A stretch of 64,000 nt of DNA from Lachnospiraceae bacterium (GCA_017936885.1 JAGBEO010000008.1:1-64000), one strand, 5' to 3'; positions 33,141-42,870 are shown, counted from the first letter of the stretch. The notes: generated by a model not told the origin, from the letters alone. A program made the numbers and translations.

Positions 33141-34538
33141 ATGATGTTTTGTTTACAAAGGAAAGAAGAGAAAAGGTTGTATTGTTTAACAGCAGCGATT
33201 TTGACCTGTACATTTCTTGCGATAGCGCTAAATCCTGCGAACATGGGGATTCTTAGTATAAGAGAATGGCGTAACCGCAAAGCGACTGAAAAGCCGGTGG
33301 CAGAGAGCCGGACAGAAGAGAAGTTCTATATCTATTCATGGAATGAGGAGCTAAAGGATAAACTTGCCTATGTAACAGAGCAGTATCCGGAAACAGCGGA
33401 TCGAATCGAATTTGTAGACCTTTACGATTCCGCGACCTATCAGGATACAATAGACGAATTGTTGGAAAATCCAGAGGCAGAAAAGTATCCTGATATGATT
33501 GCCCTGGAACCCAATTACATTAGGAAATATACTGATTCGGATTATCTCATACCGGTTGAGGAGTGCGGAGTGACGAAAGAAGATATGTCTGAAATGTATC
33601 CCTATACCTTGCAGGTTGGTACGGACAGTCGGAATGATTCCGTGAAAGGGGTTTCTTGGATGGTCTGTCCCGGTGCCTTTGCCTATAGGACTGATCTGGC
33701 TGACAGCCTGCTTGATGTGGAGAGCCCGGAGGAGATGCAGGACGAAATCGGCTCATGGGCAGACTTTCTTGCAACAGCTAATAAGATCAACCGGAAATCC
33801 GGTGGTAAGACTAAAATGCTTGCCTCTAATGGTGAGATTGCAAATGCTTTTTATGCTAATAAAGTAAAGCCCTGGGTGACTTCTGATGATGTATTTCAGA
33901 TTGATCCTGCCATGGAAGAATACATGGATGTTTATAAGGCGTTGGAAACAAAGGATCTCACGCAGAAAGCCGAACAGTGGAGCCTGGAATGGATGGAAGG
34001 GTTTTCCGATGACGAAGTGTTCGGGTATTTTGGCTGTACATGGTTTTTGGAATGGGTTATTAAGCTGGGATGCGACGGAGAGCGCGTGGGAGAAGGAACA
34101 TACGGCTTGTGGAATATTTGTCAGGGCCCTGCACCTTACTACTGGGGAGGAACCTGGATCGCTGCAACGGAAGGATGTTCTGATAAGGATTTGGCAGGCG
34201 TGATTATGAAAACGCTTTGCTGCGAAACCGAAACGATGCTTGAGATGAGAGAGGACACGCTTGATTTTGTAAATAATAAGGCAGTCATGCAGGCGTTGTC
34301 AGATTCCGGCAAGGGTGATGATGATTTCTTGGGCGGACAGGATTCTATAGAAATCTTTTCCGACGTGGCTAAGCAGATCGACGTCTCCTGTATGACCGAA
34401 TATGATGAAGAGATCAATGAACTCTTTGACCAACAGGTTATGATATATACTTATGAGAATAAGAAAAAGAAAGATGTAATTTCAGGTTTTGAGAGTATGG
34501 TGGCTGACAGATTCCCTTCTCTGAAAGTGGAACATTGA
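33141..34538 (+). CDS. orphan extracellular solute-binding-like protein
   Basis: A 465-residue protein resembling family 1 carbohydrate-type ABC substrate-binding proteins. A hydrophobic N-terminal segment (TAAILTCTFLAIALNPANM, about 14-32) anchors or exports it. The first lobe holds FYIYSWNEELKDKL and YPDMIALEPNYIRKYT, and the second includes ATANKINRKSGGKTKM and PYYWGGTWIAATEG (near residues 333-346). No proper lipobox is seen. No permease or ATPase gene is nearby. It sits on the opposite strand between pflA and the pfl genes. Its ligand is unknown. Confidence 0.65.
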   Translation: MMFCLQRKEEKRLYCLTAAILTCTFLAIALNPANMGILSIREWRNRKATEKPVAESRTEEKFYIYSWNEELKDKLAYVTEQYPETADRIEFVDLYDSATYQDTIDELLENPEAEKYPDMIALEPNYIRKYTDSDYLIPVEECGVTKEDMSEMYPYTLQVGTDSRNDSVKGVSWMVCPGAFAYRTDLADSLLDVESPEEMQDEIGSWADFLATANKINRKSGGKTKMLASNGEIANAFYANKVKPWVTSDDVFQIDPAMEEYMDVYKALETKDLTQKAEQWSLEWMEGFSDDEVFGYFGCTWFLEWVIKLGCDGERVGEGTYGLWNICQGPAPYYWGGTWIAATEGCSDKDLAGVIMKTLCCETETMLEMREDTLDFVNNKAVMQALSDSGKGDDDFLGGQDSIEIFSDVAKQIDVSCMTEYDEEINELFDQQVMIYTYENKKKKDVISGFESMVADRFPSLKVEH

Positions 34539-34569
34539 CGGATTGATCTGTATCATAAGCTAAAATAAA

Positions 34570-34600
34570 AAGGATTCCGCATGATGCGGAATCCTTCTTG
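34570..34600. terminator. bidirectional terminator between the solute-binding gene and the pfl genes
   Basis: A perfect 12-bp stem, AAGGATTCCGCA (34570-34581) with TGCGGAATCCTT (34585-34596), loop TGA. On the plus strand it is followed by CTTGTTTT. On the minus strand it is followed by TTATTTTAG, so it can also end the pfl transcript. Confidence 0.88.
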
Positions 34601-34623
34601 TTTTGGTTGCATATTAACACGTA

Positions 34624-34866
34624 TTAGATGCTCTCGTGGAATGTACGGGAGATAACGTCTGCCTGCTGTTCCGGAGTTAATTTGATGAAGTTAACTGCGT
34701 AACCGGAAACACGGATTGTTAACTGAGGATAGTTCTCAGGATGCTTCTGTGCATCTAATAATGTGTCTCTGTTCAGTACGTTAACGTTAAGGTGATGACC
34801 ACCCTTTGTTGCATAACCATCTAATAAAGATACTAAGTTATCTACCTGAGCATTTGCTGCTGCCAT
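34624..34866 (-). CDS. grcA: stand-alone glycyl-radical domain of pyruvate formate-lyase
   Basis: An 80-residue protein equal to the C-terminal end of ordinary PFL. It has the [11 protein letters not shown] start, [19 protein letters not shown] (about 22-40), the glycyl-radical loop RVSGYAVNF with the radical glycine at residue 55, and the [19 protein letters not shown] end. The 679-residue protein encoded upstream lacks exactly this part, so the two should form one enzyme. It resembles GrcA/YfiD spare radical domains, but here it would be the only radical domain. AGGAGG lies 8 nt before the ATG. It is the last gene before the terminator. Confidence 0.88.
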   Translation of the reverse strand: MAAANAQVDNLVSLLDGYATKGGHHLNVNVLNRDTLLDAQKHPENYPQLTIRVSGYAVNFIKLTPEQQADVISRTFHESI

Positions 34867-34915
34867 TGTATTGTCCTCCTATTAATTTATTTCCGATTCT
34901 ATGAAAAGGAATCGT

Positions 34916-35119
34916 TTATTGATAATCGTCCAAGCCCTCATGGAGAGTCGGAACACTACATGCCAATGGGGTACGGGAGCAATCCGTGCACCCCATTGTC
35001 TGTACATTTTTGGATTTTTCAGCTTTGTCATCAACGTCCACATTCACATGTCCGACACCCTGTGCCATACCGGAATCCAACATCTTAACAAAGTCATCAA
35101 TCATTTGATTGTTGTCCAT
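34916..35119 (-). CDS. small cysteine-containing protein resembling the front half of the radical domain
   Basis: A 67-residue protein between the two pfl parts, same strand. Residues 6-29 (starting MIDDFVKMLDSG and ending GHVNVDV) align with [23 protein letters not shown] of the radical protein (residues 8-30). The second half has no RVSGYA loop. Instead it has three cysteines (C44, C47, C54; pattern CTDCSRTPLAC) and an acidic end. The start is preceded by a weak AAAGGA site about 10 nt away. It may dock to the PFL body as a regulator, metal-binding subunit or decoy. This is inference, as no known family was recognised. Confidence 0.7.
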   Translation of the reverse strand: MDNNQMIDDFVKMLDSGMAQGVGHVNVDVDDKAEKSKNVQTMGCTDCSRTPLACSVPTLHEGLDDYQ

Positions 35120-35195
35120 ATATTCTCAATCCTTTATTTGTTCAGATCAAGTTAGATCTATTTATATAGGTCGAACTCGAATATCAACAGTGATA

Positions 35196-37235
35196 TTACT
35201 TATTTAAGTCGAGCTCAATATCGCCGGCAAATACCTGATCCTCTTTACCAAGAGCTCCAGGAATGATTGTGAAGGTATTGGAGATACCATCCTGTGCATC
35301 ATTGAATGGAAGCTTGGATACAGAAGATAAGGAAGCTACTGCACCATGAGTATCGCGTCCGTGCATCGGGTTAGCACCAGGAGCGAAAGGCTGGCCTTTC
35401 TTACGTCCGTCAGGTGTGTTACCTGTTGCCTTACCATATGTTACATTAGATGTAATAGTAAGGATGGATGTTGTCGGGAAGCCATCTCTGTAGGTGTGAT
35501 GTCTTCTTACTGCTGTCATGAACTTGTGTACAATATCCTGTGCGATTTCGTCTACACGGTCATCGTCGTTACCATATTTAGGGAATTCACCTGTTGTCTT
35601 GAAGTCAACGATGATTCCGTCTTCGTCTCTGATCGGCTCAACCTTAGCATACTTGATAGCAGATAAGGAGTCAGCTACGATAGAAAGACCTGCAACACCT
35701 GTTGCGAAGTAACGTCTTACGTCTCTGTCATGAAGAGCCATCTCTGCTCTCTCATAGCAGTATTTATCATGCATATAGTGGATGATGTTCAGAGTGTTTA
35801 CATATACATCTGCCTGCCACTCCATCATGTCTAAGAATTTATCCATAACATCATCATAGTCAAGTACATCACCGACAACCGGACGATATTTAGGTCCAAC
35901 CTGTTTCTTGGTAACTTCATCAACACCGCCGTTTAATGCGTACAGTAAGCACTTAGCAAGGTTGGCACGTGCACCGAAGAACTGCATTTCTTTACCAACT
36001 CTCATGGAAGATACACAGCAAGCGATTGCATAATCATCACCGTGTGTTACTCTCATCAGGTCATCGTTCTCATACTGGATAGAAGAGGTCTGGATAGACA
36101 TCTTAGCACAGTATTTCTTCCAAGCTTCAGGAAGTCTTGTGGACCAAAGAACTGTTAAGTTCGGCTCCGGAGAAGGTCCTAAGTTTGTTAATGTGTGTAA
36201 GTAACGGAAACTCATCTTAGTAACCATCGGACGTCCGTCAACACCAACACCGCCAAGAGACTCTGTTACCCATACCGGATCACCAGCGAAGATCTGGTTG
36301 TATTCAGGTGTACGAGCAAATTTGATGCAACGTAATTTCATGATGAAGTGATCAACGAACTCCTGAATCTGCTCTTCTGTAAATGTGCCGTTAGCTAAGT
36401 CTCTCTCTGCGTAGATATCAAGGAAGGTAGAAGTACGTCCAAGGGACATAGCTGCACCGTTCTGCTCTTTTACTGCGCAAAGGTAACCGAAATATGTTGC
36501 CTGAATAGCTTCCTGTACGTTAGAAGCAGGTTTAGAAATATCACAGCCGTAAGAAGCTGCCATTTCTTTCATCATCTTAAGAGCAACCATCTGCTCGGAA
36601 AGCTCCTCACGAAGACGGATAACATCATCTGTCATAACACGTCCTGTGGAATCTTTCTGTGCCTGCTTATCCTCGATCAGTCTGTCAATACCGTACAGAG
36701 CAACTCTTCTGTAGTCACCGATGATACGTCCACGTCCGTATGCATCCGGAAGACCTGTGATGATGTGAGCGGAACGGCATGCTCTCATCTCTGCATTGTA
36801 AGCATCGAAACATCCTGCATTGTGTGTCTTTCTGTGTGTAGAGAAGAACTCGCTGATCTCAGGGTCAACTTCGTAACCGTTATCGGAGCAGGCTTTCTCT
36901 GCCATTCTGATACCGCCGTAAGGCTGTAAAGAACGTTTGAAAGGCTTATCTGTCTGGAAACCTACGATTGTCTCTTTGCTCTTGTCTAAGTAACCAGGGC
37001 CGTGGGATGTGATAGTAGATACAACCTTTGTATCCATATCAAGCACACCGCCGGCTTCACGCTCCTGCTTCTGTAAGTCAAGAACCATTGCCCATAAGTC
37101 TTTTGTGTTCTGTGTAGCGTCAGCTAAGAAGGACTCGTCGCCATCATAAGGATGATAGTTTCTCTGGATGAAGTCACGAACGTTAACTTCTTTGTCCCAT
37201 TTGCCGCCTACAAAATCTTTCCATTCTGGTCTCAT
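35196..37235 (-). CDS. pflB: pyruvate formate-lyase catalytic body lacking the glycyl-radical domain
   Basis: A 679-residue formate C-acetyltransferase, which splits pyruvate and CoA into acetyl-CoA and formate. The two active cysteines are C406-C407 in the [11 protein letters not shown] stretch. Other family segments are [20 protein letters not shown] near the start, [33 protein letters not shown], and [19 protein letters not shown] near residues 645-663. The protein ends at [18 protein letters not shown], where normal PFL (about 760 residues) would continue into the radical domain. That domain is a separate gene 330 bp downstream. AGGAGG precedes the ATG. It is not a frameshift, since separate starts and ribosome binding sites exist. 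Confidence 0.93.
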   Translation of the reverse strand: MRPEWKDFVGGKWDKEVNVRDFIQRNYHPYDGDESFLADATQNTKDLWAMVLDLQKQEREAGGVLDMDTKVVSTITSHGPGYLDKSKETIVGFQTDKPFKRSLQPYGGIRMAEKACSDNGYEVDPEISEFFSTHRKTHNAGCFDAYNAEMRACRSAHIITGLPDAYGRGRIIGDYRRVALYGIDRLIEDKQAQKDSTGRVMTDDVIRLREELSEQMVALKMMKEMAASYGCDISKPASNVQEAIQATYFGYLCAVKEQNGAAMSLGRTSTFLDIYAERDLANGTFTEEQIQEFVDHFIMKLRCIKFARTPEYNQIFAGDPVWVTESLGGVGVDGRPMVTKMSFRYLHTLTNLGPSPEPNLTVLWSTRLPEAWKKYCAKMSIQTSSIQYENDDLMRVTHGDDYAIACCVSSMRVGKEMQFFGARANLAKCLLYALNGGVDEVTKKQVGPKYRPVVGDVLDYDDVMDKFLDMMEWQADVYVNTLNIIHYMHDKYCYERAEMALHDRDVRRYFATGVAGLSIVADSLSAIKYAKVEPIRDEDGIIVDFKTTGEFPKYGNDDDRVDEIAQDIVHKFMTAVRRHHTYRDGFPTTSILTITSNVTYGKATGNTPDGRKKGQPFAPGANPMHGRDTHGAVASLSSVSKLPFNDAQDGISNTFTIIPGALGKEDQVFAGDIELDLNK

Positions 37236-37279
37236 TTTGAAATAGCCTCCTATTAATATAATTTTGGTTGATATATTTT

Positions 37280-37306
37280 GACATGTTTCTGTGACAAAAA
37301 CATGTC
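37280..37306. repeat. inverted repeat in the pfl leader
   Basis: GACATGTTT (37280-37288) and AAACATGTC (37298-37306) form a perfect 9-bp inverted repeat with 9-bp spacer. It lies between the predicted transcript start (near 37327, minus strand) and the pflB start, so it can be an RNA hairpin or a regulator site. It does not match Rex or FNR consensus sites. Confidence 0.6.
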
Positions 37307-37333
37307 GAAAAGATATGCTTATCCAGTACCAAT

Positions 37334-37363
37334 ATTATATGTTATAGGGAGCAGTAGAGTCAA
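37334..37363 (-). promoter_or_regulatory. promoter of the split pfl operon
   Basis: On the minus strand TTGACT (37363-37358), an 18-bp spacer and a perfect TATAAT (37339-37334). The transcript would start near 37327, giving a leader of about 90 nt before pflB. Confidence 0.75.
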
Positions 37364-37579
37364 GTCGGGCTTTGTACTTTTTCTTATACAAATGGTAAAA
37401 AATGAGAAAAATTTTTGTGAAAATTGCATGGAAGGATTTGGCGGTTGTCCGGCAAAAACAAATTCGATATATTTATTTATAGAATTATGGATAATATGTT
37501 ATTATAAGGAAATTGGTAATAGTGGATAAAACGCAGATGATTGCAAAACTCATATAAATTAAGAAGGAGAAAAACTCTT

Positions 37580-40500
37580 GTGATAAGGAATATAGGAAAG
37601 AAGGTACTTGTATTTGTTTTGACCGCAGCTTTGCTGGGAAGTTCCCTGCAGCTGTCCGGCAATACTTTGCAGGTGACTGCGAAGGAGATAAACAATGCGG
37701 ATAGCAAAGATATGATATCAGGTAATGGCATTGTTTTACATGAAGCGGCGGAAGAGGAACAGCCAAAAGAAGGACAAACGGAGGAAGAACAAAGGGAAAA
37801 GGCAGAAAATGAAATAATTGACGAGGGTTCTGACGGGGCATCTGATTTGTCTGAAACACAGGAAACCGGTGTGGTATCTGAGCGAATGCATATCGGACAG
37901 ACGGAAAATATGGAGAATTTACCTGATCTTGATGCCCCTGATTTCGATTGTACATATGATCTGCCAATCGTTCTTACAGCGTCTGGCGATCAGATTCGAT
38001 TATTTGCCAACTGGGGTGCTGCTGTCGAGACTAGGAAGGACAACGGGAGCAGGGTGACGAATTGGCAGTACAGTTATATTGGAGGATGCGGATCCAATGG
38101 GGAGAGTGGTGCGCTGAAATGTCCATATGAGGGAGTACTTACATGGAGCATTCTTCGGGGAAGAGTGGGAACGGCACAAGGTACAACAAACCTTCTCAAT
38201 GAGGAAGATGACTGGACGGATTTTGAAACAGTGTCTTCTTCCCCGCTTTTTACCATGCACGAAGATGAAGAGAAAAACAGCGCTTTTTATAAGACTGTAA
38301 CGATCGCTTCTAAGGAGGACGCTGCCGGGGAAACGAATATTAACTGGTATTACGATTACTACATTCGGGCAACCTTCCGGTATGTGAAAGAGCAGACGGA
38401 ATGTACGGCAATCACTACCGTGCCTGTTACAGTCCAGGACGCTGCGGGAGAAGAAGATACGTCCGCTCCCGGTATGGCGGAAAATGCGGCGGCAGCCGGA
38501 ACCGGGGACAGCCTGATAGACGAAGAGGAAGGCGCAGCGTCGGCAGAAACAGATGAAGAGGTTACTACAACGGGAATAACGGAAGATTCTCCGGTATCTA
38601 TGGAATCGGAAGAAGGACAGCCGGAAAAAGAACAGTTGGAAGACAGACAGGATGATGTCCCGGCGCAGGAGATTCTGAACGTGAACGAAGCGGATGATTT
38701 TGCAATAGAAGCGGAATCTGTCTATGCGGAGGAACCTAACAGCGTTATAACCTCAGGAGAGGACAATGCAGAGGCAGAGTCCGGGGAATCTGGGAGCTTG
38801 ACAGAGTCTGTCATAGGCGTCAGTAAGCTGTCATTGAATAGAACAAGTGCGGTCTTAAATCCCGGTGATACGTTAAAGCTGTCTGCGGCGGTCGTACCGG
38901 AGGGGCTTAGTCTGAACGTGGTCTGGACCAGCAGCGATGAAACCGCAGCAACCGTCGATGATAAAGGAAACATTACGGCACTGGCGGAAGGCAGTGCAGT
39001 GATCACTGCGGAATGCGGCGGGAAATCAGTCGCTGCCAGGATTGATGTCGCAGAAACGGATGCCGCAAAGAACGGTGATCAGCCCACGGATGAAGAGGGA
39101 AATCTCATAGAAATATCCGATGATGTATGGATTGCCGGGTTTGAGAGGGAGAGTGGCGCGCTGATCTATACCGGCGGGAAAATCACCCAGAATCTCCGTA
39201 TTTATCATAAAGGGACGCTTCTAAAGGAGAAGTCGGACTACACGCTAACCTATAAAAATAATGTCAACGCAGCCGCTTATGATGCAGCCAAAGCGCCCTC
39301 TGTCACGATTACGATGAAAGGTCAGTATTCCGGCAGCCGGACGCTGTACTTTACCATTGCACCGCGGGATATTGATGAGGAGCATTTGCAGGGATATGAG
39401 CAGGTACTGCAATACGCCAAAACTTTGAAGATTTCCACACCGACGCTGTATTACGGCAGTAAAAAACTTGTTGCCAATAAAGACTTTGTCTGTGATTACA
39501 GTACTTTGCCCGCAAACTATACAAAAGGGGATTCCTACGAAGACGGTCAGATTTATGAATATACCGTGAACGGAAAGGGGAATTTTACAGGGTCCTTTAC
39601 GATGACCCTTGCTGTTATCAGAGATAAGACTCTTAATTTGGGTTCTGCTGCTGTTACCGTGGATAAAAAACAGTATGAATTTCATGGGGAGGCGTTGTCT
39701 GTATCGGATGTCGGGATCGTCTCTGTGAAATTCGGCAAAACGGTTTTGGATCCCGTTTTTTACGAATATGAAGTGTACGCAGAAGGCGTGGGAACCGGCT
39801 ATGTTGAGGTTTATCCGTCCGATGCCGGCAGAAACGCCGGCTACCGGGGAATGAAAAAGGTGAATATCAAGGTGGTCGGCGATCGTAGTATTAAGAATGC
39901 CGGGCTGGGAGATGAATGGCAGGCTTCTATTGTCTTTTCTCGGGAGAAGATCAACAGTGACGGCGGGATTGTGCAGGAAAAGACCGGTGTACTTGTCTAC
40001 GGTGAGGGAGAGGACAGGGAATCTCTTACGGAAGGGGTAGATTATACCGTTAAATACAGTAATCATAAGAAAGTCGGAACGGCAACGGTTACTTTTACCG
40101 GAAAGGGCAGGTATACGGGATCTGTCAAAAAGACCTATAAAATTACAGCCAATACGGATCTGGCTGTTCAATGGTATGACACAAATGATGAGGGAATGCC
40201 GTTTGCAGTTTACAGGAAAGGAGGTGCCGCACCCCGATTTGACCTGACAGAAGTGTCAGAAAACGGATATACTAATGTTTTGACTGTTAAGACTGACTAT
40301 ACCGTTACCTTTAAAAACAATAAAAATCTGGGTACTATGACTTGTGAGATCACCGGAAAAGGAAATTACAAAGGATATAAAAGCAGCACGCAGGTAACCG
40401 TTATTGCCGCCGATATCAGTCAATGCACCATATCCATTCCGGATAAGCAGTACAGCACGAAGAAAAACGCGTGGAAATCGTCGGTAACGATAAAAGATGT

Positions 40501-42793
40501 CAATGGAAAGAAATTAGCCGCGGGAACAGATTATGACAAGAATCTGATCTACCGTTATACCGGAATGGAGGAAGGAGGGTTGCCCCAGCCGGGCACGATC
40601 GTGTATGTAACCGCATCGGGAATCAATAATTATGCGGGCTCTTCCGTTACCGGCAGCTATCGTATTTACAGCACAAGCATCGGCAAGCTGACTGTTGTAA
40701 TCGACTCACAGGAATATACGGGCAGAGAAATAGAATTGTCGGCAGACGATATTCATGTGTATGCCAATAAGACGGATGCTAAGAAAGGGATAGAAATTGC
40801 AGAACCATGCTATGAGATCATGGGTTACAGCAACAATATCAAAGCAGGCACGGCTAAGGTCACGCTGCGTGGAACGGGGGATTATGGAGGAACCCGGACC
40901 TGCTCCTTTAAGATCACTAAGAAAACGTATGTGAATGTGCGTGTTACCAAGGTGATGCTGGATGAAACCTCAGTTTCCATCGGGGCTGGCAACAGCAGAC
41001 AGCTTACCGCCACGGTAGTTCCCGAAAATGCGTACAACAAAACAGTGCTGTGGTCCACTTCCAACAGTAAAGTTGTGACAGTCAGTAAGGACGGCGTCAT
41101 TACGGCAGTAAAATCAGGTAAGGCAACGATCACGGCAGCCTCGCAGGATACCGGAAAGAAGGCGACATGTAAGGTGACCGTATCGGTGATTCCTGTAACT
41201 TCCTTTTCTTTAAATACAACGGAAATCAATCAGGAGGAAGGAACCAGCTATCAGTTAGAAGCGACAGAGATTCAGCCGGAAGGTGCGACTTACAGTACCA
41301 TCCGGTGGGAGAGCAGCAACCCGGAAATTGTATCGGTGGATGCCAATGGGCTGGTTTCTTTAAATAAAGCGGGGATGGCGGTCATAACAGCCTATGCCGA
41401 CGGACGGAAATTCTCTGATAAATGTTTGGTGATTGTGAACGGAGAAGATGATGGTACAGCGCCGGATGGAGACTATGTCACGCCGCAGGAGTACAGGAGA
41501 GCAGACGATGAGGACGATACAGCGGCGTTTAACAGGGCGATCCGGACTTTTGACGGAAACTACGAAATATTGTATGTTCCTGCGGGGACTTATTATATCA
41601 ATGCAGAAACCGGAATTCAGCTTGTAAGTAAGATGAAACTGATCATGTCTCCTGATGCGGTGATAAAGGCTGTCGGTAATTCCAGTGAGTTTTATGATGT
41701 TATTCTGGTCAAAGAAGTAAGCCAGGTCACAATCTTCGGCGGGCAGATTAAGGGGGAACGATATGAGCATACCGGAAAAGCCGGGGAGTGGGGACACGGT
41801 ATCGGTGTGTATGACAGCTCCGTGATCACGATAACGGATGTGGATATCTCCGAATGCTGGGGAGACGGTATTTATCTTGGTACTAACCGTACAGATGCCG
41901 ATACGAACAAGGAAGCCGGATGCGGCGTGATTGCAATTCAAAATTGCAGACTCTTTGATAATAGAAGAAATAATATGTCTATCGTGTGCGGAGACTATGT
42001 GACAGTGGATCAATGTTCCTTTAATAATGCGGGCGGAACGGCTCCGGAATATGGCATTGATATTGAGACCAATTATACGAATAATCCCTGTGAACATATT
42101 ACGATTTCCGATTCGACCTTTGACGGGAACGGACAAGGGAGCCTGGCGATCATTACGGCTGCAAATGATGTGCGGATCGAGGGCTGTACGCTGAACGGCG
42201 CTTTTATCAATTATGCCGGAACGAATGTGGTTATTTCTGATTCGGTCATCAATGGGGAAGCAGATGCCAGAATCGGCATCTTGCTGGAGAACGGCAGCAG
42301 GATCAATGACGGAACGGACGCGGAAGATGTGTTGATCGCTTCTTTCCATGCCGCTGATCTCGATGCAGCAGAAGGGCAGTACACGCTTGGCGAATACGGA
42401 GTAAACACTTCTAATCTGATGTCGTGGAGCGTGATTGACGACAGTGGCAGTTCTTCGGGGAAAGCGCTGCGTCTGGAACGCCAGTCGGAAGGGACACAGG
42501 AGGCAGGATATTATTTGAATCTTAATGAATTGACAGGGGGCGAATTATCGGCTTTGAAATATGGTGCTACCTACAGATTCGAGTATGTTGTTAAGGGCAG
42601 TGGACAATGGGGAATCAAGACCGATCAGACCGGCTGGTATCCCTGCGTTCCGATGTCTGATAAGTTCAGTACGGGTATCGTAACATACAAAGCGAGCGCT
42701 GGGACAAACTGCAGACTAATGCTGTATGCGGTGGATGTGACGGAAGGCATGTGGCTGGAGGTTGAGGGTGTAAGGATATATGAGGTGAGATAA
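37580..42793 (+). CDS. large secreted multidomain surface protein with Big_2 and beta-helix domains
   Basis: A 1737-residue exported protein. A signal peptide (about 1-35, VLVFVLTAALLGSSLQ core) is followed by an acidic Glu/Ala-rich region, then a Big_2 domain (about 410-493, SLNRTSAVLNPGDTLKLSA). Next come repeated modules with the phrase DYTVTYKNN and GKGNYTG-like strands (about 500-1118). Two more Big_2 domains (about 1120-1288) lead to a pectate-lyase-type right-handed beta-helix (about 1300-1590, beginning DDTAAFNRAIRTFDG with VPAGTYYIN). The C-terminus resembles a carbohydrate-binding jelly roll. No LPxTG or SLH anchor is seen. GTG 37580 is chosen over TTG 37541 because AAGGAG (37564-37569) is 10 nt upstream. 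Likely a glycan-acting or adhesive protein. Confidence 0.78.
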   Translation: MIRNIGKKVLVFVLTAALLGSSLQLSGNTLQVTAKEINNADSKDMISGNGIVLHEAAEEEQPKEGQTEEEQREKAENEIIDEGSDGASDLSETQETGVVSERMHIGQTENMENLPDLDAPDFDCTYDLPIVLTASGDQIRLFANWGAAVETRKDNGSRVTNWQYSYIGGCGSNGESGALKCPYEGVLTWSILRGRVGTAQGTTNLLNEEDDWTDFETVSSSPLFTMHEDEEKNSAFYKTVTIASKEDAAGETNINWYYDYYIRATFRYVKEQTECTAITTVPVTVQDAAGEEDTSAPGMAENAAAAGTGDSLIDEEEGAASAETDEEVTTTGITEDSPVSMESEEGQPEKEQLEDRQDDVPAQEILNVNEADDFAIEAESVYAEEPNSVITSGEDNAEAESGESGSLTESVIGVSKLSLNRTSAVLNPGDTLKLSAAVVPEGLSLNVVWTSSDETAATVDDKGNITALAEGSAVITAECGGKSVAARIDVAETDAAKNGDQPTDEEGNLIEISDDVWIAGFERESGALIYTGGKITQNLRIYHKGTLLKEKSDYTLTYKNNVNAAAYDAAKAPSVTITMKGQYSGSRTLYFTIAPRDIDEEHLQGYEQVLQYAKTLKISTPTLYYGSKKLVANKDFVCDYSTLPANYTKGDSYEDGQIYEYTVNGKGNFTGSFTMTLAVIRDKTLNLGSAAVTVDKKQYEFHGEALSVSDVGIVSVKFGKTVLDPVFYEYEVYAEGVGTGYVEVYPSDAGRNAGYRGMKKVNIKVVGDRSIKNAGLGDEWQASIVFSREKINSDGGIVQEKTGVLVYGEGEDRESLTEGVDYTVKYSNHKKVGTATVTFTGKGRYTGSVKKTYKITANTDLAVQWYDTNDEGMPFAVYRKGGAAPRFDLTEVSENGYTNVLTVKTDYTVTFKNNKNLGTMTCEITGKGNYKGYKSSTQVTVIAADISQCTISIPDKQYSTKKNAWKSSVTIKDVNGKKLAAGTDYDKNLIYRYTGMEEGGLPQPGTIVYVTASGINNYAGSSVTGSYRIYSTSIGKLTVVIDSQEYTGREIELSADDIHVYANKTDAKKGIEIAEPCYEIMGYSNNIKAGTAKVTLRGTGDYGGTRTCSFKITKKTYVNVRVTKVMLDETSVSIGAGNSRQLTATVVPENAYNKTVLWSTSNSKVVTVSKDGVITAVKSGKATITAASQDTGKKATCKVTVSVIPVTSFSLNTTEINQEEGTSYQLEATEIQPEGATYSTIRWESSNPEIVSVDANGLVSLNKAGMAVITAYADGRKFSDKCLVIVNGEDDGTAPDGDYVTPQEYRRADDEDDTAAFNRAIRTFDGNYEILYVPAGTYYINAETGIQLVSKMKLIMSPDAVIKAVGNSSEFYDVILVKEVSQVTIFGGQIKGERYEHTGKAGEWGHGIGVYDSSVITITDVDISECWGDGIYLGTNRTDADTNKEAGCGVIAIQNCRLFDNRRNNMSIVCGDYVTVDQCSFNNAGGTAPEYGIDIETNYTNNPCEHITISDSTFDGNGQGSLAIITAANDVRIEGCTLNGAFINYAGTNVVISDSVINGEADARIGILLENGSRINDGTDAEDVLIASFHAADLDAAEGQYTLGEYGVNTSNLMSWSVIDDSGSSSGKALRLERQSEGTQEAGYYLNLNELTGGELSALKYGATYRFEYVVKGSGQWGIKTDQTGWYPCVPMSDKFSTGIVTYKASAGTNCRLMLYAVDVTEGMWLEVEGVRIYEVR

Positions 42794-42827
42794 AGGGAAA
42801 AGATAATTTTCTTTCAAAAATAATGTG

Positions 42828-42870
42828 ACTATGGCATACATGTAATAAGCATGTATGTCATAGTTTTTGT
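42828..42870 (+). terminator. terminator after the large surface-protein gene
   Basis: A 15-bp stem (42828-42842 with 42850-42864, one G-T wobble, 7-nt loop) that closes directly into TTTTTG. It lies 35 bp after the stop codon. Confidence 0.88.

Noticed and set aside
34624-37235. The split PFL as a frameshifted or pseudogenised single gene
   Set aside because: The parts are separated by about 330 bp with an extra gene between them, and each of the two PFL parts has its own AGGAGG and start codon. A frameshift or nonsense mutation would not create this spacing.
39245-40171. 308-codon minus-strand frame inside the large surface-protein gene
   Set aside because: It is a shadow of the repeat-rich plus-strand gene. 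It has no ribosome binding site and no recognisable domain.
41360-42349. 329-codon minus-strand frame inside the large surface-protein gene
   Set aside because: It lies fully opposite the beta-helix domain and its composition (many His, Arg, Ile) is typical of antisense frames.
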